From IMG/VR virus record IMGVR_UViG_3300031673_000124, positions 1-44,353 of that record: a stretch of 44,353 nucleotides of DNA. One strand, written 5' to 3'. The position numbers were made by a program, and so were the translations under genes. Below the pieces are notes generated by a model. It searched no databases and was not told where the DNA came from. It worked only from the letters and a program-made list of their open reading frames with translations. Positions 6,732 to 13,786 of this stretch are shown here, in pieces. The stretch comes from a virus. The first letter of the stretch is position 1; every line of letters starts with the position of its first letter.

Positions 6732-8459
6732 ATGATTACGCACATCCGAACGGAGAATTTCAATGGCGCAGATCGCAGCGTGACGCTCGACAAGGAGAAG
6801 GTTATCCTGGTGGGCCCCAACGGCGCGGGCAAGACGTCGCTCGTCCAGGCGCTCCAGCTCGCCGTGACCGGGTATATCCCCGGCGAGGCGAGAGACGATC
6901 GCACAGTTTTCCTGCGCCATGCCACGGACGTCGGCCAGGCGATGATGGTGGAGGCGCAGGTGAACCACAACGTCTTGGCGCGCATCTGGACGCCGCAGCC
7001 GGACGGGAGCATCGCCACGGTCGTGATGATCGACAAGAAACGCATGAGCGCGCGGGCCGGCGCGGGCGCCCTGAGCATGGTTCTGGCTGGCCAGGTGTGC
7101 TTTGACGTTCCCGCATTCCTGGCACTGTCGGCCGAGAAGCAACTCTCGTATCTCCTCGAGATATCCGGGGCGGCCAGCGCGGACCTGGAGAAACTGGGCG
7201 ACCTCATCGAGCAGGGCAAACGTTACCTCTCGGAGGCGACCTCGAGGCGCGACGCGGCTACCTCTGCCGCCGCGCGCCTCATCGCCGAATCGGGCGGCCT
7301 CGACCGACCCACGGGAACGAAGGCGGCGGTCGACGAGCAAATAGCAGCGATGCGCCGCGAGCGCGACACGGCCCTGAAAATGCTGACGACGGCCGAAACC
7401 GCCGAACGAACGCGGGCCGATTTGACTGCCCAGTTGACCGCGTTGAAAGCGATGCCGCCAGACGTGTTCGACATGGTAGAAAGCATGCGGACGCGAACCG
7501 GGCTCAAGCTGAGAATTGAAGAGATCGAGGCCAAAATAGCGACGGCCGCGGGGGCCGGCGGCGACGAGGCAAAGAAGGTCCGAACCGAGGAAATCAAGGC
7601 CGAAGGCATTAAGCGCATCATTGACACGGTCGATATGCTTCTCTGCGAGGGGTGCAAGGGAAAAGTGCGCGAGACGCTTAAGGACCTCGAGGGAAGGATA
7701 AGCCATGCCCGGACGATGGCAAAGAAGACCGGCGACGAGAACAGCCTCCTGGCGACGCAATTGAGTACTTTGCGCACCTCCTTGGGCACGATGGAGCGGC
7801 GACTGCGCGACCATGCCGACGAGACGCAGGTGAAGAGAAACAAGCTGCAGCATATTGAAACCGCGCTGGCCGTGATGCCGGCCGCGGCGGACCCGGGCGA
7901 ATGGCGGGCGGCCATCCAGAGATACGACGCCGACCTGGTCGCGCTGCGCGCAAAGGCCGACGCCCTGGCCAAGGCGGACGCATATAAGGGCCAGATCGAC
8001 GTCTTGGCGGCCGAGCGCGACGCGGCCGAGAAGGACCTTCCTCTCATCAAGGCCACCACCGCGGCTTATGTTCTTCAGCGCGGCAAACTTCTCGAGGGCC
8101 TCGTCGGTCCCCTGACCCAAGTGATGACATCCGTCAGCGGCCGCGGCGTCGAAATCGTGGTCGACGAAAGCGGCAAGAAGCTTGATATGCGCATGTCCAA
8201 GGTGCCGCACACGTCCCTCTCAGGCGGCGAGCGCGTGATGTTCTACGCGGCCCTGTCTGCGGGGATTCTGGCGATGTCTGAGGCGACTCTCCGCATCATC
8301 GCCGTCGAGGCTGCGGAAGCGGACTGGGTGGTCTTCGGGCGGCTCCTCCATGAATTCGAGTCCCTCCCGGCGACGGTCTTCGCAATGACCTGCCATCCGA
8401 ACGACGACTTGGCCGGTACCGGGTGGCAGATGGTCCGGCTGGATGGCCCCGATGTTTGA
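6732..8459 (+). CDS. Rad50/SbcC-like ATPase with zinc hook
   Basis: 575 residues, ATG 6732 after AAGGGAAAGGAG (6714-6725). The N-terminal ABC/SMC head has Walker A GPNGAGKT (28-35). Long coiled-coil arms (about 155-300 and 310-450) flank a CEGC zinc hook (305-308). The C-terminal head carries the signature SLSGGE (495-500). The Walker B region reads IIAVEAAE (522-529), with Glu where Asp is expected and no obvious catalytic Glu after it. Shorter than cellular SbcC/Rad50 and closer to phage T4 gp46-type proteins. No Mre11/SbcD nuclease was found in the window. It overlaps the UvrD-like gene by 17 bases, so the pair is translationally coupled and probably handles DNA ends together. Confidence 0.85.
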   Translation: MITHIRTENFNGADRSVTLDKEKVILVGPNGAGKTSLVQALQLAVTGYIPGEARDDRTVFLRHATDVGQAMMVEAQVNHNVLARIWTPQPDGSIATVVMIDKKRMSARAGAGALSMVLAGQVCFDVPAFLALSAEKQLSYLLEISGAASADLEKLGDLIEQGKRYLSEATSRRDAATSAAARLIAESGGLDRPTGTKAAVDEQIAAMRRERDTALKMLTTAETAERTRADLTAQLTALKAMPPDVFDMVESMRTRTGLKLRIEEIEAKIATAAGAGGDEAKKVRTEEIKAEGIKRIIDTVDMLLCEGCKGKVRETLKDLEGRISHARTMAKKTGDENSLLATQLSTLRTSLGTMERRLRDHADETQVKRNKLQHIETALAVMPAAADPGEWRAAIQRYDADLVALRAKADALAKADAYKGQIDVLAAERDAAEKDLPLIKATTAAYVLQRGKLLEGLVGPLTQVMTSVSGRGVEIVVDESGKKLDMRMSKVPHTSLSGGERVMFYAALSAGILAMSEATLRIIAVEAAEADWVVFGRLLHEFESLPATVFAMTCHPNDDLAGTGWQMVRLDGPDV

Positions 8460-10131
8460 CCAGGACCAAGTCGCGGCGGTCGAGGCCTCGGAGCATACCA
8501 TCGCCTGCATCGCGGGCCCGGGCAGCGGCAAGACGCGCGTCCTGCTCGCGCGTATCGAAAGGCTCCTGGGCGAGCGCGTGGCGGGGGAATCCATCCTTGC
8601 AGTAACGTTCACCCGGCGGGCGGCCGGCGAAATGCGGGAGCGCCTCATCGACGCGGTCGGTCCAGCCGCGGCAAGCGAGGTTCGGATTGATACCTTGCAC
8701 GCGATCGGCTACGAGTTGCTCCTGCGCTACGGGTACGCCATAGGCATCGACCCCTTCGTCGGAGATCAGGTAATGCTCAACGTCTACTCCGGCTGGCAGA
8801 CGGAGCTCGTTGCCGATATCATTGCCGAGCGATGCGGCCTGACCTTCACGGACCGTCGCGGCAAACGCCATCGGAAGGTCCCCGCGGCCGCCATCTACGA
8901 CGCCATCCTCGCCTATGATCTGACTGGGAGAATCCCCCCCGCCGGCCCGCTCCGCACATTCATGATCGCGCTCCACTCCGCGTTGCGCGAAAACGCCGCG
9001 CTGACTTACGGCATGCTGATCGCGGAGGCAGTCAGGGCGCTCGAGGTCGGCAACCGCTGGTTTCCCTGGCGGCACATCCTCGTCGACGAGGCCCAGGACC
9101 TGGATCCCATGCAATGGAAACTCCTGCGGATTCTCGGGGAGGATGCGTCGATGTTCTGCGTCGGCGACCCGATGCAGGCTATTTATGGATGGAGGGGGGC
9201 GGACCCCGCCGAGTTCGCGCGGTTTTGCGAGGAAGCGCAGAAAACAGTCATCCTGAGGCATAATTATCGTTCCGGGACGGTGCTCGTGGCCGCCACGGAC
9301 CGCCTTTGCCCCCAAGGCCCCCAGGATGCACCAGGATCGATTCGGGTCTCCGCGGCAAGGAAGGAGGCGCCTGGGAGCATCCGCGTCGTAACGGGGCCTA
9401 TAAGTGGCGCCGCGGCGGCGGTGTCCGAGGCTATAGAGGGCGGCCGCTCACCACGGGAGGTGGCCGTTTTGTGCCGGACGAACTGGATGGCGGCTGAAAT
9501 GCGGGACCTCCTGACCTTTCGCGGCATCCAGACGGAAGGCGTATCCTGGTCGCTCGTGGATGAAGGCTGGGCCGACGTTTGGCCGGCCGCGGATTGCTTC
9601 CTGGCCTCAGTGCACAATCCCCACGATGCGATGTCGCGCCAATGCGCGGTAAGCGTCCTTGCTATGCCCGCTTCCTGTCGCCCAATCCCCGGCGGGGGCG
9701 AACTCTTGCCGCTGGTCGAATGGATCCGCGAAAACATGTCCGCCCCCCACGGGCTGGAGGATGATCTGCAGGGCAAGATGGCCGACCTCGAGCGCTTTGC
9801 CCTGACGGTTGGCGATGATCTCGCGCAATATATCCGTTTCCTGGCGACGCGGGATGTCTCGGCGCAGCTCGAGAGGGCCGATGGCGAGGCGGTATCGGTC
9901 CTGACCGTCCACGGCGGCAAGGGCCTCGAGTGGCCGGTCGTCGTCGTCGCGGGCTTCAACGAGGGCTTAATGCCGCGGACGTCGGGCGACCAGGATGAAG
10001 AGCGGCGCATCGCATACGTCGCGCTTACACGCGCTGGGGAAGAACTGGTGCTGTACGTTGATACCGGTGAGGGAGAATTTGCGGGCCCTCGGGCGGCCTC
10101 TTCTTTTTTGGCGGAGATGCGGATACAATGA
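8443..10131 (+). CDS. UvrD/Rep-type superfamily 1 DNA helicase
   Basis: 562 residues. All SF1A motifs are visible: GPGSGKT (25-31), TFTRRAA (55-61), DEAQD (215-219), GDPMQAIYGWRG (241-252), RHNYRS (272-277), VHGGKGLEW (489-497) and EERRIAYVALTRA (519-531). It is shorter than PcrA/UvrD (about 720 residues), mainly in the 2B region. ATG 8443 and ATG 8452 are both possible, neither with a strong ribosome binding site, as expected for a gene coupled to the overlapping Rad50-like gene. It probably serves as the replicative or recombination helicase; I see no DnaB-type helicase, primase or polymerase in the window, so the host replisome is likely recruited. Confidence 0.93.
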   Translation: MAPMFDQDQVAAVEASEHTIACIAGPGSGKTRVLLARIERLLGERVAGESILAVTFTRRAAGEMRERLIDAVGPAAASEVRIDTLHAIGYELLLRYGYAIGIDPFVGDQVMLNVYSGWQTELVADIIAERCGLTFTDRRGKRHRKVPAAAIYDAILAYDLTGRIPPAGPLRTFMIALHSALRENAALTYGMLIAEAVRALEVGNRWFPWRHILVDEAQDLDPMQWKLLRILGEDASMFCVGDPMQAIYGWRGADPAEFARFCEEAQKTVILRHNYRSGTVLVAATDRLCPQGPQDAPGSIRVSAARKEAPGSIRVVTGPISGAAAAVSEAIEGGRSPREVAVLCRTNWMAAEMRDLLTFRGIQTEGVSWSLVDEGWADVWPAADCFLASVHNPHDAMSRQCAVSVLAMPASCRPIPGGGELLPLVEWIRENMSAPHGLEDDLQGKMADLERFALTVGDDLAQYIRFLATRDVSAQLERADGEAVSVLTVHGGKGLEWPVVVVAGFNEGLMPRTSGDQDEERRIAYVALTRAGEELVLYVDTGEGEFAGPRAASSFLAEMRIQ

Positions 10132-10138
10132 GAATCTT

Positions 10139-10211
10139 AGCCGGGGCGTACGCACGCGGCCTTTCCCTGGGCCTGACGGCCTTCCAAGTTCGCGTCTGCG
10201 CCCCGGCTTTT
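10139..10211 (+). terminator. Long-hairpin terminator after the helicase gene
   Basis: A 10-bp perfect stem, AGCCGGGGCG (10139-10148) with CGCCCCGGCT (10199-10208), encloses ACGCG/CGCGT (10154-10158, 10191-10195) and a GGCC-TGAC-GGCC hairpin (10170-10181). It is followed by TTTT (10208-10211). The long loop is unusual, but the position 8 bases after the helicase stop and the T-run fit a terminator. Confidence 0.65.
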
Positions 10212-10214
10212 CTG

Positions 10215-10242
10215 TTGACATCTCCGGTCGCAACGTTAGGAT
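10215..10242 (+). promoter_or_regulatory. Sigma70-like promoter of the leader RNA/initiator gene
   Basis: TTGACA (10215-10220, perfect), 16-base spacer, TAGGAT (10237-10242). Transcription should start near 10249. An AACGTT palindrome (10232-10237) abuts the -10 and resembles the XRE half-sites. It lies immediately after a terminator, so this unit has its own control. Confidence 0.75.
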
Positions 10243-10249
10243 TCCCCTT

Positions 10250-10360
10250 AGCCAGTGCTGGCAGCAGGGGATAAATGAAATGACAAACGCCCACGGTCAA
10301 CATTTCTGCGACCTTCCGGTCGCGTCCTGTTGCCAGCAACCGTGGGCGTTCTTCTTTTTT
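10250..10360 (+). ncRNA. Structured leader or small RNA with two long interleaved stems and a U-tract
   Basis: Stem A: TGCTGGCAGCAGGG (10256-10269) pairs with TCCTGTTGCCAGCA (10325-10338), 14 pairs including two G-U. Stem B: AACGCCCACGGT (10286-10297) pairs with ACCGTGGGCGTT (10339-10350), 12 perfect pairs. Hairpin C, GCGACC-TTCC-GGTCGC (10308-10323), lies inside. The arms of A and B interleave, and their 3' arms are directly adjacent, so they form either a pseudoknot or two competing states. B is followed by CTTCTTTTTT (10351-10360), making B a terminator. The initiator ATG is 12 bases further on. This could be a free RNA of about 110 nt or an attenuator of the initiator gene. The structure is seen by pairing only; I know no matching family. 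Confidence 0.65.
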
Positions 10361-10371
10361 CGGGGCAAACC

Positions 10372-11190
10372 ATGAGCGAAGCGGGGGGACGACTGTACCG
10401 TATCGTGAAATGGGATGAGAATTTCGAGAATAACCGCAGCCGCGAATTAAAGGAGCTCGCCTGGGTACCGGTGCCCAATCGGCACGACGGGTCGGGCTAT
10501 CTGGAACTCGTAGATCACCCGGATGGCGCCGCACATTTCGGCGCATGGGTCCTGATCGTCGAGGTCGCTTCCAAATGTTCCCCGCGAGGCACGCTCCTCC
10601 GTTCCAGCGGCAAACCGCATGACGCCCGTTCGTTAGCAATGATGACGCGTATCCCCGAGGCCGTATTCACCGCGGTGCTTCCACGCCTACTGGATATCGG
10701 GTGGCTTGAGCTCGTACCGCAGGAGGGTGCGACAATCTCGCAGGAGGGTGCGACAATCTCGCAGGAGGGTGCGACAATCTCGCAGGAGGGTGCGACAATC
10801 TCGCAGGAGGGTGCGACAATCTCGCAGGAGGGTGCGATTCCTTCTATGAATGGAATAGAAAAGAAGGGAAAGGAAGAGAATCTAAGCAACGAAGCAAAGA
10901 GGCAGGCAAATTTCAAAGAGCTTCTTACAAACCATAACGCGCGCGCGATTTTTGAAAAACTCTGGGGGGCGGCATTCGAAGAGCACGCCGAGGCCAGGCG
11001 GTGGGCGCCTCTGGTAGCGTCGGTGGCGCAGGAAATCGAGGCCAACCTGCTGCCGCGCGACCGGGTATTGGCCGCGGCCACGGACGTCGCCTGCGACGCG
11101 GCGGCCGGGCGGCTAAAGAAGGGCATCGGCCCGGTGTTCGCCGGGTGCATCAAAAAGATGCGGGATAACGGGTCGGAGAGGAGGAAGTGA
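10372..11190 (+). CDS. Replication initiator (lambda O-like / replisome organiser), containing iterons
   Basis: 272 residues, start ATG 10372; the ribosome binding site is weak (CGGGGC), so translation may depend on the leader RNA. Residues 1-115 look like the winged-helix N-domain of phage O/DnaD-type initiators (VKWDENFENNRSRELKE; SLAMMTRIPEAVFTAVLPRLLDIGWLE). Residues 117-158 are five QEGATIS repeats plus a sixth variant, encoded by 21-bp tandem repeats. A Lys/Glu-rich linker and a helical C-domain (about 180-272) follow, where partner helicase-loader contacts occur in the family. The organisation, with an origin inside the initiator gene between DNA-binding and partner domains, mirrors lambda O. 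No separate helicase loader was recognised. Confidence 0.75.
   Translation: MSEAGGRLYRIVKWDENFENNRSRELKELAWVPVPNRHDGSGYLELVDHPDGAAHFGAWVLIVEVASKCSPRGTLLRSSGKPHDARSLAMMTRIPEAVFTAVLPRLLDIGWLELVPQEGATISQEGATISQEGATISQEGATISQEGATISQEGAIPSMNGIEKKGKEENLSNEAKRQANFKELLTNHNARAIFEKLWGAAFEEHAEARRWAPLVASVAQEIEANLLPRDRVLAAATDVACDAAAGRLKKGIGPVFAGCIKKMRDNGSERRK
10720..10837 (+). repeat. 21-bp tandem iterons, five full plus one partial
   Basis: The unit begins CAGGAGGGTGCGA and ends CAATCTCG. Copies lie at 10720-10740, 10741-10761, 10762-10782, 10783-10803 and 10804-10824; the sixth (10825-10837) keeps the first 13 bases. Copies are identical. Adjacent units create TCGCA-N6-TGCGA dyads. The 21-bp period is two helical turns, so bound proteins would line up on one face. 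Each unit encodes QEGATIS. Confidence 0.95.
10838..10945. other. A-rich segment after the iterons, probable origin unwinding region
   Basis: Directly after the iterons the sequence becomes strikingly A-rich on this strand (for example GAATGGAATAGAAAAGAAGG) in an otherwise GC-rich genome. Iterons followed by an AT-rich segment inside the initiator gene is the arrangement of the lambda origin. The origin assignment is inference. Confidence 0.6.
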
Positions 11191-11888
11191 TGGCAACGAG
11201 GAAAGCGAAGGCGGAGCGCAAGCGGATGATGAAGTTCAAGCCGATCGTCCGCGGTCAGACGAAGGAGGGCGACGAGGTCCTCGGGACGGTGCAATGGTGC
11301 CTCGACAACATTGAGCGCCACCAGGTGCGTCTCATCGAGTCGAGAATCGGGGTGGCGTGGACCTACCGCGTGCGATCTGACGCGGACGGCAGGCTCATGC
11401 TGGCCAAGGCGAAGAAGGTCGGCGGAGTCGAACGCGAGTTCGTGAAGCTCGACTTTCTGCTTATCGTCAACCATGGCGCCTGGAAGCAGCTCGACACGGC
11501 GCGCCGGAAGGGGCTCATTGACCACGAGCTCACCCATTGCGATTACTCCCTCGATAAGGTGACGGGCGAGGCAAAGCGCGACGACCTCGGGCGGATCTGC
11601 TACCGCATCGCCAAGCACGATGTCGAAGAATTTTACGAGGTGGCCTCGCGGAATGGGGGCAATGCCCCAGGCATCTCGCCGCTGCGGGTGCTCCTGGCGC
11701 AGGGGACGCTCTTCCAGGGCATGGCCGATGTGAGCCGAATCAGGCCCGTGCTCGACGACGGCATCATCGACGAGCAGGAAGTGGCATTCCTCGCTCAGGC
11801 CGAAGCCGATGCTGGGGGCGGCGGATTTGCGACACGGCAGGCCGCGGACTGTTACCAGGAAATACGATTATCTGACGGGGTATTATGA
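11190..11888 (+). CDS. Putative phage metallopeptidase (HExxH)
   Basis: 232 residues. ATG 11190 overlaps the initiator stop (TGATG) after GAGAGGAGG; a GTG at 11187 is also possible. The zinc-site motif HELTH lies at 112-116, and KHDVEEF (142-148) matches the conserved block of the phage metallopeptidase family (PF18894-like, preceded by LDFLLIVNHGAWKQL). The role is unknown; such genes lie in early regions and may cut host proteins. The last 40 residues overlap the DUF5131 fragment in another frame and look unlike the family, so the 3' end may have been altered by recombination. Confidence 0.8.
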   Translation: MATRKAKAERKRMMKFKPIVRGQTKEGDEVLGTVQWCLDNIERHQVRLIESRIGVAWTYRVRSDADGRLMLAKAKKVGGVEREFVKLDFLLIVNHGAWKQLDTARRKGLIDHELTHCDYSLDKVTGEAKRDDLGRICYRIAKHDVEEFYEVASRNGGNAPGISPLRVLLAQGTLFQGMADVSRIRPVLDDGIIDEQEVAFLAQAEADAGGGGFATRQAADCYQEIRLSDGVL

Positions 11889-12126
11889 TAATTCCCCATA
11901 CGATGAGGGCCTTACTGCCGCACTCGATTTCGTCATCTGCGGCGGCGAGAGCGGCCCGAACGCGAGGCCGATGGAAGTCGAGTGGGTGCGGGGCCTGCGC
12001 GACCAGTGCCAGGCGGCGGGCGTGCCGTTCTACCTGAAGCAACTCGGCGGGCGGGGGCGAGACAAGGGCGGGCATATTCTCGACGGGCGCGAGTGGCGCG
12101 AGACGCCGAAGTGGAAGGAGGCGTGA
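11809..12126 (+). pseudogene. C-terminal fragment of a DUF5131 (phage Gp37/Gp68) protein
   Basis: The frame from about 11890 encodes LDFVICGGESGPNARPMEV...WVRGLRDQC...GVPFYLKQLGG and DGREW, the C-terminal third of DUF5131 proteins, which are normally about 250 residues with an N-terminal Cys cluster. That N-terminal part is missing. The first in-frame ATG (11809) lies inside the metallopeptidase gene. The piece is either a deletion remnant or a short surviving gene. Its 3' end supplies the AAGGAGG ribosome binding site of the next gene. Confidence 0.7.
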
Positions 12127-12127
12127 G

Positions 12128-12346
12128 GTGAAAGGCACATATAAGAACCCGGAGACCGGAGCCGTGCTCAGGTTTGAGCCGCCTTGGCGACTGGATGGCA
12201 TAGAATACGATTACCCGTCCCGAATTGTCATTGACAGCAAGGTCGGATGTGCGGTGATGGACTTGTCGTCACGTCAGTTGCGCGGTCTGCACAGGGCCAT
12301 CGGCAAGGCGTTGGCGGCGATGGCGCGGCGAAAGAAGGAGGCGTGA
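12128..12346 (+). CDS. Small accessory protein, unknown
   Basis: 72 residues, GTG start 2 bases after the previous stop, with AAGGAGG at 12115-12121. It contains a short beta-rich first half (GTYKNPETGAVLRFEPPW) and a helical end (QLRGLHRAIGKALAAMARRKKEA). No family recognised. The junction AAGGAGGCGTGAGGTG at its start is repeated exactly at its end (12335-12350). Confidence 0.6.
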   Translation: MKGTYKNPETGAVLRFEPPWRLDGIEYDYPSRIVIDSKVGCAVMDLSSRQLRGLHRAIGKALAAMARRKKEA

Positions 12347-12347
12347 G

Positions 12348-12560
12348 GTGGCGCGAATGAAACCGTTGCGGATACGCGAAAACGTCCATCGAGTTGCATT
12401 GTCCGAGGGGCGTGATGGGCAGACGTGTCGTCTTTGCGCTGGCTGGCGCGCATATCCGCGAGTTGGCATCCATTTGACGCCCCGGCAGGCCGAGCGGATA
12501 GCGAACTGGCTGAAGGAATGGGCCTTGCGGCAGGGACTGAAGAAGGGAGGCGGGGCGTGA
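12348..12560 (+). CDS. Small accessory protein, paralogue of the next gene
   Basis: 70 residues, GTG 12348 (or ATG 12357). It has a CRLC pair and ends in HLTPRQAERIANWLKEWA. The next gene shares the basic MKxLRxR start, the LTPxQAxRxAxWLxEWA end and the KGGGA terminus, so the two are diverged tandem copies. Function unknown. Confidence 0.65.
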   Translation: MARMKPLRIRENVHRVALSEGRDGQTCRLCAGWRAYPRVGIHLTPRQAERIANWLKEWALRQGLKKGGGA

Positions 12561-12790
12561 CGAGAATGAAGCGATTGCGAGTGCGTTCGGGGAACTCGGA
12601 GGTGTCCACAAGCAGACACAAGGACGGATGCGCGAGGATTGTATTAATGGAATCTCAATTCTGCCTACCACGCATTGCCTCCGAGTGGCGGTGGGTGCCC
12701 AAAAAGACGGCCATCACTCTGACCCCGAGTCAGGCGCGGCGTCTGGCGGCGTGGCTGAACGAGTGGGCGGCGAAGGGAGGCGGGGCGTGA
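12557..12790 (+). CDS. Small accessory protein, tandem paralogue
   Basis: 77 residues, GTG start overlapping the previous stop (GTGA) inside the repeated 19-base junction. The end ITLTPSQARRLAAWLNEWAAKGGGA-type sequence (about 25 residues) mirrors the upstream gene; the middle has diverged. Function unknown; probably a short beta segment plus a helix. Confidence 0.65.
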   Translation: MTRMKRLRVRSGNSEVSTSRHKDGCARIVLMESQFCLPRIASEWRWVPKKTAITLTPSQARRLAAWLNEWAAKGGGA

Positions 12791-12996
12791 GCGAGAATGC
12801 GAAACAGGAAGCCGAGCGCCTGCGGAAGATAATCGCTGAGGCGACAAAGCGGCTAAGGCTGCTCAGGATATGCCTGGCGTTGGTATTTGAGGCCGGAGGC
12901 CCCGATATCGTCGGCAAGGCGGCGGATACATTGGGGAAGGTTGTCGGCGACCTCGAATCCGAGGCAACTGCGGCGGCGAAGGGAGGCGGGGCGTGA
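12787..12996 (+). CDS. Small helical accessory protein
   Basis: 69 residues, GTG overlapping the previous stop. Predicted nearly all helical, with a Lys/Arg-rich first helix (KQEAERLRKIIAEATKRLRL) and an amphipathic second helix. It ends in the shared KGGGA terminus. No family recognised. Confidence 0.6.
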   Translation: MSENAKQEAERLRKIIAEATKRLRLLRICLALVFEAGGPDIVGKAADTLGKVVGDLESEATAAAKGGGA

Positions 12997-13784
12997 AAGT
13001 GAAGCCTATTACCTTCTGCGGCGAGATGGTGCGGGCGAGACGCGAGGGGCGCAAGACGCAGACGCGGCGCGTGATGAATCCGCAGCCGCCTTCGGATGGC
13101 GGTTGGTACCCATCGCAGGAGCATCGTAAGGCTAAGCATTACTGCAGCGCGGCGCACATGCGCAAGGGCTTGCCGCTTGATTGTGCGCCTTATCAGGTCG
13201 GCGACATCCTGTATGTCAAGGAGGCGGTTCGACTTTGGTTTCCTACAGACGACGGCGACCAACCACTCAACGGTTGGCATGTCAGGTATCGAGAGGACGG
13301 GACTGAGAAAATAACGGCCCTGGGATGGGACGAAGGGCCAGAATACAACAGCCCCCACGATCTCGGCCTTGACGTGGAGCCGACCAAGTGGCGTTCTTCC
13401 CGCTTCATGCCGCGCTGGGCGGCGCGGACATTTCTCGAGGTCCTCGATGTCCGGGCGCAGCGGGTGCAGGAGATAAGCGAGGAGGATGCGATTGCCGAGG
13501 GATTCAGCGCCGAACCAGAGAACGTAAGTACGTGGTGGGAAGGATACAGGAGAGATGATAAGCCCGATGAATGGGGGAATCGACGCCCATGTGCTGGTGG
13601 TAATGGGAATGAGCCCCCACCCTGCTGGATGGTTAAAGCACGCAAGTGCGGATGCCGCCATCCGGCTATTCCTGCATTGGGCGCTTTTCAGAGATTGTGG
13701 GATTCCCTCCAAGCCAAGCCGGAGCGCCAATGGGCGGCGAACCCGTGGGTGTGGGCCTACACGTTCAAAGAGACGGAGGAATAG
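12993..13784 (+). CDS. ASCH-domain-like phage protein
   Basis: 263 residues, GTG 12993. The start KPITFCGEMVRARREGRKTQ followed by TRRVMNPQ, then YQVGDILYVKEA, RFMPRWAARTFLEV and EISEEDAIAEGF are the conserved blocks of phage ASCH/PUA-like proteins, thought to bind RNA or modified nucleotides. The end FQRLWDSLQAK and NPWVWAYTFK is also typical. An insert of about 50 residues with several Cys (CAGG, CWM, CGCR) lies between, unlike most relatives, and may bind metal. Exact role unknown. Confidence 0.8.
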   Translation: MKVKPITFCGEMVRARREGRKTQTRRVMNPQPPSDGGWYPSQEHRKAKHYCSAAHMRKGLPLDCAPYQVGDILYVKEAVRLWFPTDDGDQPLNGWHVRYREDGTEKITALGWDEGPEYNSPHDLGLDVEPTKWRSSRFMPRWAARTFLEVLDVRAQRVQEISEEDAIAEGFSAEPENVSTWWEGYRRDDKPDEWGNRRPCAGGNGNEPPPCWMVKARKCGCRHPAIPALGAFQRLWDSLQAKPERQWAANPWVWAYTFKETEE

Positions 13785-13786
13785 AA

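Noticed and set aside
6732-10131. A Gabija-like defence pair (ATPase plus UvrD helicase)
   Set aside because: Gabija GajA is an OLD-type ATPase with a TOPRIM nuclease. The ATPase here has a zinc hook and long coiled coil and no TOPRIM motif, and it sits in a phage replication module.
10720-10837. CRISPR-like array
   Set aside because: Units are directly adjacent 21-mers without spacers and are in frame in a protein; they are iterons.
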